Part shown: positions 16,520 to 24,888 of the stretch, one piece after another
How positions within the stretch are numbered: position 1 is the stretch's first letter
Layout of the letters: every line of letters starts with the position of its first letter
Assembly (NCBI RefSeq): GCF_014191355.1
Contig: NZ_JACHWM010000025.1
Location: 1 to 52,418 of the forward strand
From: Methylobacterium sp. R2-1
Lineage (GTDB): Bacteria > Pseudomonadota > Alphaproteobacteria > Rhizobiales > Beijerinckiaceae
Length of the DNA: 52,418 nucleotides
Direction: 5' to 3'
Made by a program: the position numbers and the translations under genes
The notes under the pieces: generated by a model
What the model was told of the DNA's origin: nothing
Seen by the model: the letters and a program-made list of their open reading frames with translations, nothing else
The model's database searches: none

Positions 16520-17683
16520 ATGTCCTCAGGGCTCCGTCCCGTCCTCACCGCCGCCGCGCTCGCGGCAGCCCTTTCGGTCCTTCTGGTGACAGCGGCGCTC
16601 CCGGCGGGCGCGCCCACACCGTCCGCCGTGCCGGAGACGGAGAACCTGTCCGTGGTGCTGGTGCGTGTGGTGACGGCGAAGAAGGGGCCGGTTACCTCGG
16701 ACGTGGTGCTGACCGGTGACATCCAGGCCCAGGCCCAGACCAACATCGCCTTCCGCACCAACGGCAAGGTCGCCGAGCGCCGGGTCGAGGTCGGCGACCA
16801 CGTCACCGCGGATCAGGTGCTCGCGGTGCTGGAGCCGTTGGTGCAGCGGGCCAACCTCGACAACGCCCGGGCCGCGCTGGTCTCGGCGGAGGCGCAACTC
16901 ACCCAGGCCAAGGTGACCTTCGAGCGCCAGAAGCAGCTCATCAGCGGCGGCTACACCACGCGGCCCGCCTACGACAACGCCGAGCAGCAGTTGCGCACCT
17001 CCCAAGCCGCGGTCGATTCGGCCAAGGCAGCGCTCGGTACCGCCGAGGAACAGCTCTCCTATACCGAGTTGCGTGCGGGGGTGCCCGGCATCGTCATGAG
17101 CCGCACCTTCGAGGTCGGTCAGGTCGTGCAGTCGGGCCAGGCGGTGATGGTGCTGGCCCAGGACGGCCCGCGCGACGCGGTGTTCAACGTCTACGAGGCG
17201 CTGACCGCCCACCCACCCAGCGACAAGACGATTCAGGTCACCCTTCAGTCCGACCCTGCGGTGGCGGCGAGGGGCCACGTGCGCGAGATCTCGCCGACGG
17301 TGGATGCGGCGAGCGGGACAGTACGCGTCAAGGTCGGACTGGACGAGACCCCGCCCGCGATGTCGCTCGGCGCCGTGGTGATCGGCCGGGGCCGCTTCGC
17401 CTCGCGAGAGGCCGTGGTGCTGCCCTGGTCGGCGCTCTACCGCTCCGACAACCGCCCGGCGGTGTGGATCTACGACGCCAATGAGGGCACGGTCTCGATC
17501 CGCGGTGTCGAGATCGACCGCTACGGCTTCGACGACATCGTGCTCAAGGGCGGCGTCGAGCCCGGCGAGACGGTGGTGATCGCTGGGATCCAGTTCCTGC
17601 GTCCCGGCCAGCACGTCGCGCTGGCGGGGCAGGCCGCAACGCAACAAGCCACGAAGGCCGCGGCCGGTGAGGGCGGGCGATGA
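16520..17683 (+). CDS. RND efflux periplasmic adaptor subunit, first copy
   Basis: A 387-residue membrane-fusion protein that would link the inner-membrane pump to an outer-membrane channel. Residues about 7-31 are an uncleaved anchor or signal peptide. The lipoyl half-motifs (NGKVAERRVEVGDHV and GIVMSRTFEVGQVV) flank a helical hairpin at about 105-180 with heptad-type Ala/Glu/Gln content; beta-barrel and membrane-proximal domains follow. It overlaps the next gene by four bases. Together with the second adaptor and pump it forms one operon controlled by the divergent TetR gene. No outer-membrane channel gene is nearby. Confidence 0.93.
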   Translation: MSSGLRPVLTAAALAAALSVLLVTAALPAGAPTPSAVPETENLSVVLVRVVTAKKGPVTSDVVLTGDIQAQAQTNIAFRTNGKVAERRVEVGDHVTADQVLAVLEPLVQRANLDNARAALVSAEAQLTQAKVTFERQKQLISGGYTTRPAYDNAEQQLRTSQAAVDSAKAALGTAEEQLSYTELRAGVPGIVMSRTFEVGQVVQSGQAVMVLAQDGPRDAVFNVYEALTAHPPSDKTIQVTLQSDPAVAARGHVREISPTVDAASGTVRVKVGLDETPPAMSLGAVVIGRGRFASREAVVLPWSALYRSDNRPAVWIYDANEGTVSIRGVEIDRYGFDDIVLKGGVEPGETVVIAGIQFLRPGQHVALAGQAATQQATKAAAGEGGR

Positions 17684-18840
17684 GGCGTGCGCTCCTTGTC
17701 GGCGCCGCCGTTGCCGGCGCCTTTCCGCTCGCCGCCTGCCAGCCGCCGCAGGAGGCACCCGCTCCGCCGCCCGTTCGGCCGGTCCTGACCACCCTGGCGC
17801 AACCCACCGACAGCGTGATCTTCGGCCCCTTCGCCGGCACGGTCGAGCCGCGCTACCAGTCGCAGCTCGGCTTCCAGATCGGCGGCCGTGTGGTGGCCCG
17901 CGACGTCACCGTCGGCGACGTGGTGAAGAAGGGCCAGCGCCTCGCGGCCCTCGATCCGATCGTCTCGCGGTTCGATCTCAACCGGGCCGAGGCGGAACTC
18001 GCCGACGCGAAGGCCCAGGCCGAGAACGCGAGCGCCACCGAGGCGCGCACGAGGCGTCTGCTGGAGGGCAACAACGTCACCCAGGCCCAGCTCGACGCGG
18101 CGGTCGCCCGGCGCGACACCGCCCAGGCCCGCCTCGCCCAAGCCGGTGCCAGCCTGCAGAAGGCGCGCGACCAGATCGGCTACACGGAGTTGCACGCCGA
18201 TTTCGACGGCGTCGTCACCCAGCGCCTGGCTGAGATCGGGCAGGTGGTGAGCCCGGGCCAGGGGATCGTCACGCTCGCACGGCCCGAGACCCGCGAAGCG
18301 GTGGTCGACATCCCGGAGACGCTGGCCGGCGCCATGCCCAAGGACGGGCTGTTCACGGTGGTGCTCCAGAGCGCACCGGAGATCACCGCCCGCGGCCGCG
18401 TGCGCGAGGTCGCTCCCTTCGCCGAATCCGGCACCCGCACCCGCCGCGTCCGCCTGACCCTGGAGGAGCCCGGCCCGGCCTTCCGGCTTGGCGCCACCAT
18501 CACCGTCGCTCTGGAGCGCCGCATTGAGCGCCGCTTCATCCTGCCAGCCACCGCGCTCCTCGATACGGAGGGGCGCCGCTCGGTCTGGATCGTGCCGGCG
18601 GGCCAGCCGGGGGAGGGGAAGGCGGACGACCGAGCGGATGACCGAGCGGGCGATCCGGCCGACAAGCCGAGCAACCGGTACGTCGAGCGCCGCGACGTCA
18701 CCCTCGAAGGTGACGGGCCGGACGGGCACGGGCGTGTCGCCGTGCGCACGGGGCTGAAACCCGGCGAGAGAGTCGTGGTGGCGGGCGTCCACTCCCTGCG
18801 CGACGGCCAGACCGTCCGGCTGGCCGACGACCGGAACTGA
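17680..18840 (+). CDS. RND efflux periplasmic adaptor lipoprotein, second copy
   Basis: A 386-residue adaptor that is a predicted lipoprotein: a short signal peptide ends in the lipobox PLAAC with C20. The lipoyl halves (GGRVVARDVTVGDVV and GVVTQRLAEIGQVV) flank a helical hairpin at about 100-165 (LLEGNNVTQAQLDAAVARRD). An insert near residues 308-330 is unusually rich in Asp, Ala and Arg (KADDRADDRAGDPAD) and is probably a loop. It overlaps the first adaptor gene by four bases. Two different adaptors in one operon suggest they form mixed hexamers, as in the TriABC system. Confidence 0.93.
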   Translation: MRRALLVGAAVAGAFPLAACQPPQEAPAPPPVRPVLTTLAQPTDSVIFGPFAGTVEPRYQSQLGFQIGGRVVARDVTVGDVVKKGQRLAALDPIVSRFDLNRAEAELADAKAQAENASATEARTRRLLEGNNVTQAQLDAAVARRDTAQARLAQAGASLQKARDQIGYTELHADFDGVVTQRLAEIGQVVSPGQGIVTLARPETREAVVDIPETLAGAMPKDGLFTVVLQSAPEITARGRVREVAPFAESGTRTRRVRLTLEEPGPAFRLGATITVALERRIERRFILPATALLDTEGRRSVWIVPAGQPGEGKADDRADDRAGDPADKPSNRYVERRDVTLEGDGPDGHGRVAVRTGLKPGERVVVAGVHSLRDGQTVRLADDRN

Positions 18841-18879
18841 GCCGGAACCCGGCGAGAGAATCTACAAAGGTTTCCGCGC

Positions 18880-21800
18880 GTGAAGGACTTCAACCTTTCC
18901 GACTGGGCGCTCGGCCACCGTTCGCTGGTCTGGTTCCTGATGCTCGTCTGTCTGGTCGCCGGCGTGATGGCCTATTCGCGGCTCGGCCGCGAGGAGGACC
19001 CGCCCTTCGCGATCAAGACCATGGTGGTCCAGGCGAGCTGGCCCGGCGCCACGATCAAGGACACCCTCGATCAGGTGACCGACCGGATCGAGAAGGAACT
19101 CCAGCAGATCAACGCGCTCGATTACGTCCGCAGCTACACCACGCCGGGCCAAGCGACGGTGTTCGTGCAATTCCGCGACACGACGCGGAAGGAAGAGATC
19201 CAGCCCGCCTTCTACCAGGTGCGAAAGCGCCTCGGCGACATCCAGCACACCTTTCCGCAGGGCGTTCAGGGGCCGGCCTTCAACGACGAGTTCGGCGACG
19301 TCTACGGCAACGTCTACGCCTTCACCGCCGACGGCCTGACCCACCGGCAATTGCGCGACTACGTCGAGGGCGTGCGCACCGAGATCCTCAAGGTGCCCAA
19401 CATCGGCAAGACCCTGCTGATGGGCGTGCAGGGCGAGACGATCTATCTCGACTTCTCGACCCGCAAGCTCGCGGGCTACGGCATCGACATCCAGGCGCTG
19501 ATCAAGGCACTGCAATCGCAGAACGCGGTGGCCGCCTCCGGCGTGGTCCAGGCGGGGCCGGAGCGCGTCTCCCTGCGCGTCAGCGGCCAGTTCTCCTCGG
19601 AGGAGTCGCTGCGCAACGTCAACCTGCGCTTCAACGACCGCTTCTTCCGTCTCGCCGACGTGGCCGAGATCTCCCGCGGCTACGAGGACCCGCCCGCCGC
19701 TCTGTTCCGCGTCGGCGGCAAGCCGGCGATCGGGCTCGCCATCGCCATGCGCCCCAACGCCAACCTCCTGAAGTTCGGCGAGGATTTGAAGGAGCGCATG
19801 CTCGTCATCGAGGGCAAGCTGCCCATCGGCGTCGGCATCCACCTCGTCTCCGATCAGCCTAGAATCGTGGAAGAGGCGGTCGGCGGCTTCACCAAGGCGC
19901 TGGTCGAGGCCGTCGTCATCGTGCTGGTGGTGAGCTTCGTCAGCCTAGGGCTTCGCGCCGGACTCGTGGTGGCGATCTCAATCCCGCTCGTGCTCGCCAT
20001 CGTCTTCGTGGTCATGCAGGTCATGGGCGTGACGCTGCAGCGCATTTCGCTCGGCGCCCTCATCATCGCGCTCGGCCTGCTCGTGGACGACGCGATGATC
20101 ACCGTCGAAATGATGGTGGCGCGCCTCGAACTCGGCGACAACCTGAAGAAGGCGGCGACCTTCGCCTACACCTCCACCGCCTTCCCGATGCTCACCGGCA
20201 CGCTGGTGACGGTGGCGGGCTTTCTGCCGATCGGCTTCAACGGCTCGTCGGCGGGTGAGTACACCTACTCGCTCTTCGTGGTGATCGCCGCCTCGCTCCT
20301 GGTCTCCTGGGTGGTCGCGGTGCTGTTCGCGCCGCTTCTCGGCGTGACCATCCTGCCCAAGACCATGAAGCACCATTCGGAGCGGCAAGGCCTGTTCACC
20401 CGCGCCTTCATGGCGGTGCTTCGGGTCGCGATGCGGCTGCGCTGGATCACCGTGATCGTCTGCGTCATCCTGATGGGGCTCGCCGTCGTCGGGATGGGCC
20501 ACGTGCAGCAGCAGTTCTTCCCGTCCTCCGACCGCTCCGAGGTGCTGGTGGACCTGACGCTGCCGCAGAACGCCACCATCACCGAGACGCGGGCGCAGAT
20601 GGACCGCTTCGAGGCGCATCTGAAGGACGATCCCGATATCGAGCGCTGGTCCTCCTACGTCGGCCAAGGCGCGGTGCGCTTCTACCTGCCGCTCGACCAG
20701 CAGCTCGCCAACGCCTTCTTCGGGCAGATCGTCATCGTCACGAAGTCGCTCGAAATCCGCGACCAAGTGATCGAGCGCCTGCAGAAAATCGGCCGGCACG
20801 ACTTCGTCGGCACCGACGTGCTGGTGCAGCCGCTCAATCTCGGCCCCCCGGTCGGGCGTCCGATCCAGTACCGCCTCTCCGGACCCGACGTGCAGGAGGT
20901 GCGCCGCCTCGCGCTCAAGCTCGCCGACGTGGTGGCGACCGACAAGAGGCTGGCCGTGCCGACCTTCGATTGGAACGAGCCCGGAAAGGTGCTGCGCGTC
21001 GAGATCCTGCAGGACAAGGCGCGCCAGCTCGGCGTCACCAGCCAGGACATCGCCGGCATCCTCAACGGCATCGTCGGCGGCCAGGCGATCACGCAGGTGC
21101 GCGACTCGATCTACCTCGTGAACGTGGTCGGCCGGGCCCGCACCGTCGAGCGCACCTCGCTCGACACGCTCCAGAGCCTTCAGGTCGCCCTCTCCAACGG
21201 CTCGGTCGTGCCGATCCTGGCCTTTGCCAAGATCGACTACGACCTCGAGCAGCCGATCGTCTGGCGCCGCGACCGGGTGCCGACGCTGACGGTGCGCGCC
21301 ACCATCACCGACGCGACGCAGCCGCCCACCATCGTCGCCGCGCTCCAGCCTGCCATCGACGCCTACGTGCAGGCGCTGCCGGAGGGATACACGCTGGCGA
21401 CCGGCGGTGCGGTCGAGGAGGCGGGCAAGGGCCAGGGGCCGATCGCCGCCGTGGTGCCGGTGATGCTGCTGGCCATGGCCTTCTTCCTGATGATTCAGCT
21501 CCAGAGCTTCCAGAAGCTCTTTCTGGTGTTTTCCGTTGCGCCACTCGGTCTGATCGGCGTGGTGCCTGCCCTTCTCCTCTTCGACAAGCCGATGGGCTTC
21601 GTCGCGATCCTCGGCATCCTGGCGCTGATCGGCATCATCGTGCGCAACGCGGTGATCCTCGTGAGCCAGATCGAGGAATGCGAGGCGGAGGGGATGGCCC
21701 CCTGGGACGCCGTGGTCGAGGCCACCCGCCACCGCATGCGCCCCATCCTGCTCACGGCGGCAGCCGCCAGCCTCGGCCTGATCCCGATCGCCCGCGAGGT

Positions 21801-21954
21801 GTTCTGGGGGCCGATGGCCTACGCGATGATCGGCGGCATCCTGGCGGCAACCGCCCTGACCCTGCTGTTCCTGCCCGCACTCTATGTCGGCTGGTACCGG
21901 ATCAAGGCGCCGCCGCGGGGCATGGCGGCCCGGAGCCACGCCCTCGGCCACTGA
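18880..21954 (+). CDS. AcrB-like RND efflux pump, TriC type
   Basis: A 1024-residue inner-membrane proton-driven exporter starting at GTG 18880 with an AAAGG ribosome-binding site. It has the RND plan: a first membrane helix at about 15-33, a large periplasmic loop, six helices around 335-560, a second periplasmic loop and a final helix group from about 865. The proton-relay acidic residues D403-D404 lie in the fourth helix (LGLLVDDAMITVE). The GREEDPPF motif after helix 1 is shared with TriC-like pumps. Substrate is unknown; solvents, detergents or biocides would fit the TriABC type. It needs an outer-membrane channel encoded elsewhere. Confidence 0.95.
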   Translation: MKDFNLSDWALGHRSLVWFLMLVCLVAGVMAYSRLGREEDPPFAIKTMVVQASWPGATIKDTLDQVTDRIEKELQQINALDYVRSYTTPGQATVFVQFRDTTRKEEIQPAFYQVRKRLGDIQHTFPQGVQGPAFNDEFGDVYGNVYAFTADGLTHRQLRDYVEGVRTEILKVPNIGKTLLMGVQGETIYLDFSTRKLAGYGIDIQALIKALQSQNAVAASGVVQAGPERVSLRVSGQFSSEESLRNVNLRFNDRFFRLADVAEISRGYEDPPAALFRVGGKPAIGLAIAMRPNANLLKFGEDLKERMLVIEGKLPIGVGIHLVSDQPRIVEEAVGGFTKALVEAVVIVLVVSFVSLGLRAGLVVAISIPLVLAIVFVVMQVMGVTLQRISLGALIIALGLLVDDAMITVEMMVARLELGDNLKKAATFAYTSTAFPMLTGTLVTVAGFLPIGFNGSSAGEYTYSLFVVIAASLLVSWVVAVLFAPLLGVTILPKTMKHHSERQGLFTRAFMAVLRVAMRLRWITVIVCVILMGLAVVGMGHVQQQFFPSSDRSEVLVDLTLPQNATITETRAQMDRFEAHLKDDPDIERWSSYVGQGAVRFYLPLDQQLANAFFGQIVIVTKSLEIRDQVIERLQKIGRHDFVGTDVLVQPLNLGPPVGRPIQYRLSGPDVQEVRRLALKLADVVATDKRLAVPTFDWNEPGKVLRVEILQDKARQLGVTSQDIAGILNGIVGGQAITQVRDSIYLVNVVGRARTVERTSLDTLQSLQVALSNGSVVPILAFAKIDYDLEQPIVWRRDRVPTLTVRATITDATQPPTIVAALQPAIDAYVQALPEGYTLATGGAVEEAGKGQGPIAAVVPVMLLAMAFFLMIQLQSFQKLFLVFSVAPLGLIGVVPALLLFDKPMGFVAILGILALIGIIVRNAVILVSQIEECEAEGMAPWDAVVEATRHRMRPILLTAAAASLGLIPIAREVFWGPMAYAMIGGILAATALTLLFLPALYVGWYRIKAPPRGMAARSHALGH

Positions 21955-22256
21955 CGAAGGTGACCGAATCCGCCGGCCCGGCTCCAAGCCGAAGCCGGCG
22001 GATGCGGTCCATCGGGTGGAGAGGTCTCGCTCCGTCGGCCGGAATGTGTTCGGATCTATTATGCGGTTTACGCGCATCGCAGGGCATATTGCGCGCGTGA
22101 ACACCTTACCCCCGCTTCGGTTGCATGGCCGGCCTGTGCGGCGTGTTGCGACGCCAAAATCTCTTTTCGTATGTCAACCCATCCGCTAGGCACGTGCCGA
22201 ACGCCGCAGCAAGGCGGCGGCTTCAATCGTACCTTCAGGCGAGCCGGCTGCCCGCG
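21955..22256. other. Spacer before the MFS gene, no gene seen
   Basis: About 302 bases with no supported gene. The frame of the MFS gene remains open upstream to 22125, but the added 44 residues are Arg/Ala-rich and not protein-like. Nothing recognisable as a riboswitch or strong terminator was found; the promoter of the transporter gene is expected here. Confidence 0.4.
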
Positions 22257-23591
22257 ATGACCACCGACCACGCCACGGCCAATTCCCATCCGCTCGAGCG
22301 CGACGCGCAGGTGGCCATGAGCCACCACGACGTCAGCCCCAACGACATCGCGCTTGGCGTGGTGATCGGGCGAGCCTCGGAATACTTCGACTTCTTCGTG
22401 TTCGGCATCGCCTCGGTGCTGGTGTTCCCGAAGGTGTTCTTCCCCTTCGCCGATCCCCTCACGGGCACGCTCTATTCCTTCGCCATCTTCGCGCTCGCCT
22501 TCATCGCCCGCCCGTTCGGGTCGATCTTCTTCATGTGGATCCACAAGCGGCACGGGCGCGGGGTGAAGCTCACCACCGCCCTGTTCCTGCTCGGTGGTTC
22601 GACGGCCGCGATCAGCTTCCTGCCGAGCTACGACTCGATCGGCGTCGTCGCCATCGAGCTGCTCGCGGCGCTGCGGGTGGCCCAGGGCTTCGCGCTGGGC
22701 GGCGCCTGGGACGGGATGGCCTCGCTGCTGGCTCTCAACGCGCCGCGCGAGCGCCGCGGCTGGTACGCGATGATCCCGCAGCTCGGCGCCCCGTTCGGCT
22801 TCATGGTGGCGAGCGCCCTTTTCGCATTCTTCGTGGTCAACCTGACCCCGGAGGACTTCACCGACTGGGGCTGGCGCTTCCCGTTCTTCTGCGCCTTCAC
22901 CATCAACGTCGTCGCCCTGTTCGCCCGCCTGCGCCTCGTCGCGACACCGGAATTCACCCGCCTCCTCGACAAGGGCCGGCTGGAGCCCGTAAGCGTCGTC
23001 GATCTCGCTCGGCATCACGCCCTCGACGTGTGGATCGGCGCCTTCGTGCCGCTGGCGAGCTTCGCCCTGTTCCACCTCGTGACGATCTTCCCGATCGCGT
23101 GGCTCGCCCTGTCGAGCGACCGCTCCGCCGGCGACTTCCTGATGGTGCAGTTCTCCGGCGCCCTCGTCTGCGCCGGCGCGATCGCCGCCTCGGGCCTGAT
23201 CGCCGACCAGATCGGGCGCCGCAATGTACTGCTCATCAGCGCCGGCCTGATCGCCGTGTTCGCCTGCGGCAGCATCCTGGCGCCGCTGATCTTCGGTGAG
23301 AACGCCATCGGCCAGACGATCTACGTCAATATCGGCTTCATGCTGCTCGGCCTGTCCTACGGCCAGACCGCCGGCGCCGTGACGTCGCGGCTCGGGGCGC
23401 GCTACCGCTACACCGGCGCGGCCCTCACCTCCGACCTCGCCTGGCTGTTCGGCGCAGGGTTCGCCCCCCTCGTGGTGCTGTACCTCTCCACCGAGTACGG
23501 CCTCGCCATGGTCGGCGTGTACCTGCTGTCGGGTGCGCTGGCGACGCTGCTCGCGCTCTCCCTCGACCGCTCCGAGATGCGCCAGATGTGA
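22257..23591 (+). CDS. MFS transporter, metabolite:H+ symporter type
   Basis: A 444-residue inner-membrane transporter with about 12 helices. The start at ATG 22257 is chosen because the preceding 44 codons are not protein-like. The N-terminus (IALGVVIGRASEYFDFFVFG, then ALAFIARPFGSIFFMWI) and the loop WIHKRHGRG resemble the metabolite:H+ symporter branch, which carries organic acids or osmolytes with protons. A second conserved loop, ADQIGRRNVLL, marks the seventh and eighth helices. The substrate cannot be told. It is followed by the cytochrome oxidase operon with only 94 bases between. Confidence 0.9.
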   Translation: MTTDHATANSHPLERDAQVAMSHHDVSPNDIALGVVIGRASEYFDFFVFGIASVLVFPKVFFPFADPLTGTLYSFAIFALAFIARPFGSIFFMWIHKRHGRGVKLTTALFLLGGSTAAISFLPSYDSIGVVAIELLAALRVAQGFALGGAWDGMASLLALNAPRERRGWYAMIPQLGAPFGFMVASALFAFFVVNLTPEDFTDWGWRFPFFCAFTINVVALFARLRLVATPEFTRLLDKGRLEPVSVVDLARHHALDVWIGAFVPLASFALFHLVTIFPIAWLALSSDRSAGDFLMVQFSGALVCAGAIAASGLIADQIGRRNVLLISAGLIAVFACGSILAPLIFGENAIGQTIYVNIGFMLLGLSYGQTAGAVTSRLGARYRYTGAALTSDLAWLFGAGFAPLVVLYLSTEYGLAMVGVYLLSGALATLLALSLDRSEMRQM

Positions 23592-23652
23592 TGTTTTGGC
23601 CCGCGGGCGGAGAGTCCGTCTCGCCGCGGGATCTTGAGAGAAACGAACCGTC

Positions 23653-23678
23653 GCCGCGCGGGAAGACGCCCGCGCGGC
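23653..23678 (+). terminator. Strong hairpin before cyoA
   Basis: GCCGCGCGGG at 23653-23662 pairs perfectly with CCCGCGCGGC at 23669-23678 (10-base arms, 6-base loop). It lies 62 bases after the MFS stop and only 8 bases before the first possible cyoA ATG. It may end MFS transcripts, or form a structure in the cyoA leader; there is no T-run. Confidence 0.45.
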
Positions 23679-23685
23679 CCTTGCG

Positions 23686-24849
23686 ATGGAACGAAGACTC
23701 GTGGCCATGACCGCCGACCGTTCAATGAGACCCCGTGTTGGGACCGGCTCCGCGCGCCGGATCCTGCAGGGCTTCGTCCTGCTGCCCCTGTTCGGCCTGC
23801 TCGCCGGCTGCAACCTCGTGGTGATGCAGCCCTCGGGCGACATCGCCGTGCAGCAGCGCAACCTCATCCTCGCCTCGACGGGGCTGATGCTGCTCATCAT
23901 CATCCCGGTGATCGTGCTGACCCTGCTGTTCGCGTGGCGCTACCGCGCCTCGAACACGGCCGCCCGCCATGACCCCGACTGGGATCACTCGACCGGGCTC
24001 GAAGTGGTGATCTGGACCGCGCCGCTGCTGATCATCATCGCGCTCGGTGCCCTGACCTGGATCAGCACCCACACCCTCGATCCGTTCCGGCCGCTCTCGC
24101 GCATCGAGCCCGGCAAGCCGATCGCGGCGGAGGTGAAGCCGCTCGAAGTGCAGGTCGTCGCCCTCGATTGGAAGTGGCTGTTCTTCTACCCCGAGTACAA
24201 CGTCGCGGTCGTCAACGAGCTGGCCGCGCCGGTGAACCGGCCGATCACCTTCAAGATCACCGCCTCCTCGGTGATGAACGCCTTCTACGTCCCTGCGCTC
24301 GCCGGCATGATCTACGCCATGCCCGGCATGCAGACGCAGCTTCATGCCGTGATCAACAAGCCGGGCGCGTATGACGGCCTGTCCTCGCAGTACAGCGGCA
24401 GCGGCTTCTCGCGGATGACGTTCAAGTTCCACGGGCTCGAGGGCGACGGCTTCGACCAGTGGATTGCCAAAGTGAAGCAGCAGGGTTCGGAATTGAGCCG
24501 TGATGCCTATCTCGAACTCGAGCGCCCGAGCGAGCGGGTGCCGGTCACTTATTACTCCTCGTTCAGTGACGGACTCTTCGGCAAGATCCTCGGCATGTGC
24601 GCCGTACCCGGCAAGATGTGCATGCACGAGATGATGGCCATCGACGCCAAGGGCGGCGCCGGCAGGGAGAGCCGCGAGAACGCCGACCGGCTCCAGTACG
24701 ACAACCGCCACACGCAGCGCGGCGACGAGCCGCCGGGCGCGACCACGCCGGCCTCGCACCGTGCACCCAAGAGCGAGTCGCCCGACTCCGACAAGACCCA
24801 CGAGGGGAGCGGCCAAGGCCACTCCGCTCCCGACCAGACCAACAACTGA
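23686..24849 (+). CDS. cyoA: Cytochrome bo-type quinol oxidase subunit II
   Basis: Subunit II of the terminal oxidase that takes electrons from ubiquinol. It has 387 residues from ATG 23686; 23707 and 23725 are other in-frame ATGs and no start has a good ribosome-binding site. A lipoprotein signal ends at LAGC with C42, followed by two membrane helices at about 60-85 and 105-128 and a cupredoxin domain. The CuA site is missing: the segment where cytochrome c oxidases have cysteines reads SSQYSGSGFSRM, as expected for a quinol oxidase. The C-terminal 70 residues are polar, Ser/Pro/His-rich and longer than in E. coli CyoA. Confidence 0.95.
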   Translation: MERRLVAMTADRSMRPRVGTGSARRILQGFVLLPLFGLLAGCNLVVMQPSGDIAVQQRNLILASTGLMLLIIIPVIVLTLLFAWRYRASNTAARHDPDWDHSTGLEVVIWTAPLLIIIALGALTWISTHTLDPFRPLSRIEPGKPIAAEVKPLEVQVVALDWKWLFFYPEYNVAVVNELAAPVNRPITFKITASSVMNAFYVPALAGMIYAMPGMQTQLHAVINKPGAYDGLSSQYSGSGFSRMTFKFHGLEGDGFDQWIAKVKQQGSELSRDAYLELERPSERVPVTYYSSFSDGLFGKILGMCAVPGKMCMHEMMAIDAKGGAGRESRENADRLQYDNRHTQRGDEPPGATTPASHRAPKSESPDSDKTHEGSGQGHSAPDQTNN

Positions 24850-24888
24850 TCCGTCGCCGCCTCAGGACTTACGGACGAGCTTCAACCC

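Noticed and set aside
19978..22104. Very long open frame (708 codons) on the minus strand
   Set aside because: It is the mirror of the RND pump gene; the product is His/Asp/Arg-rich low-complexity sequence caused by high GC third positions.
22068..23903. 611-codon minus-strand frame
   Set aside because: Antisense to the MFS transporter and start of cyoA, with no domain and typical shadow composition.
23686..24849. Cytochrome c oxidase subunit II (CuA type)
   Set aside because: The cysteine and histidine CuA ligands are absent, so the operon encodes a quinol oxidase.
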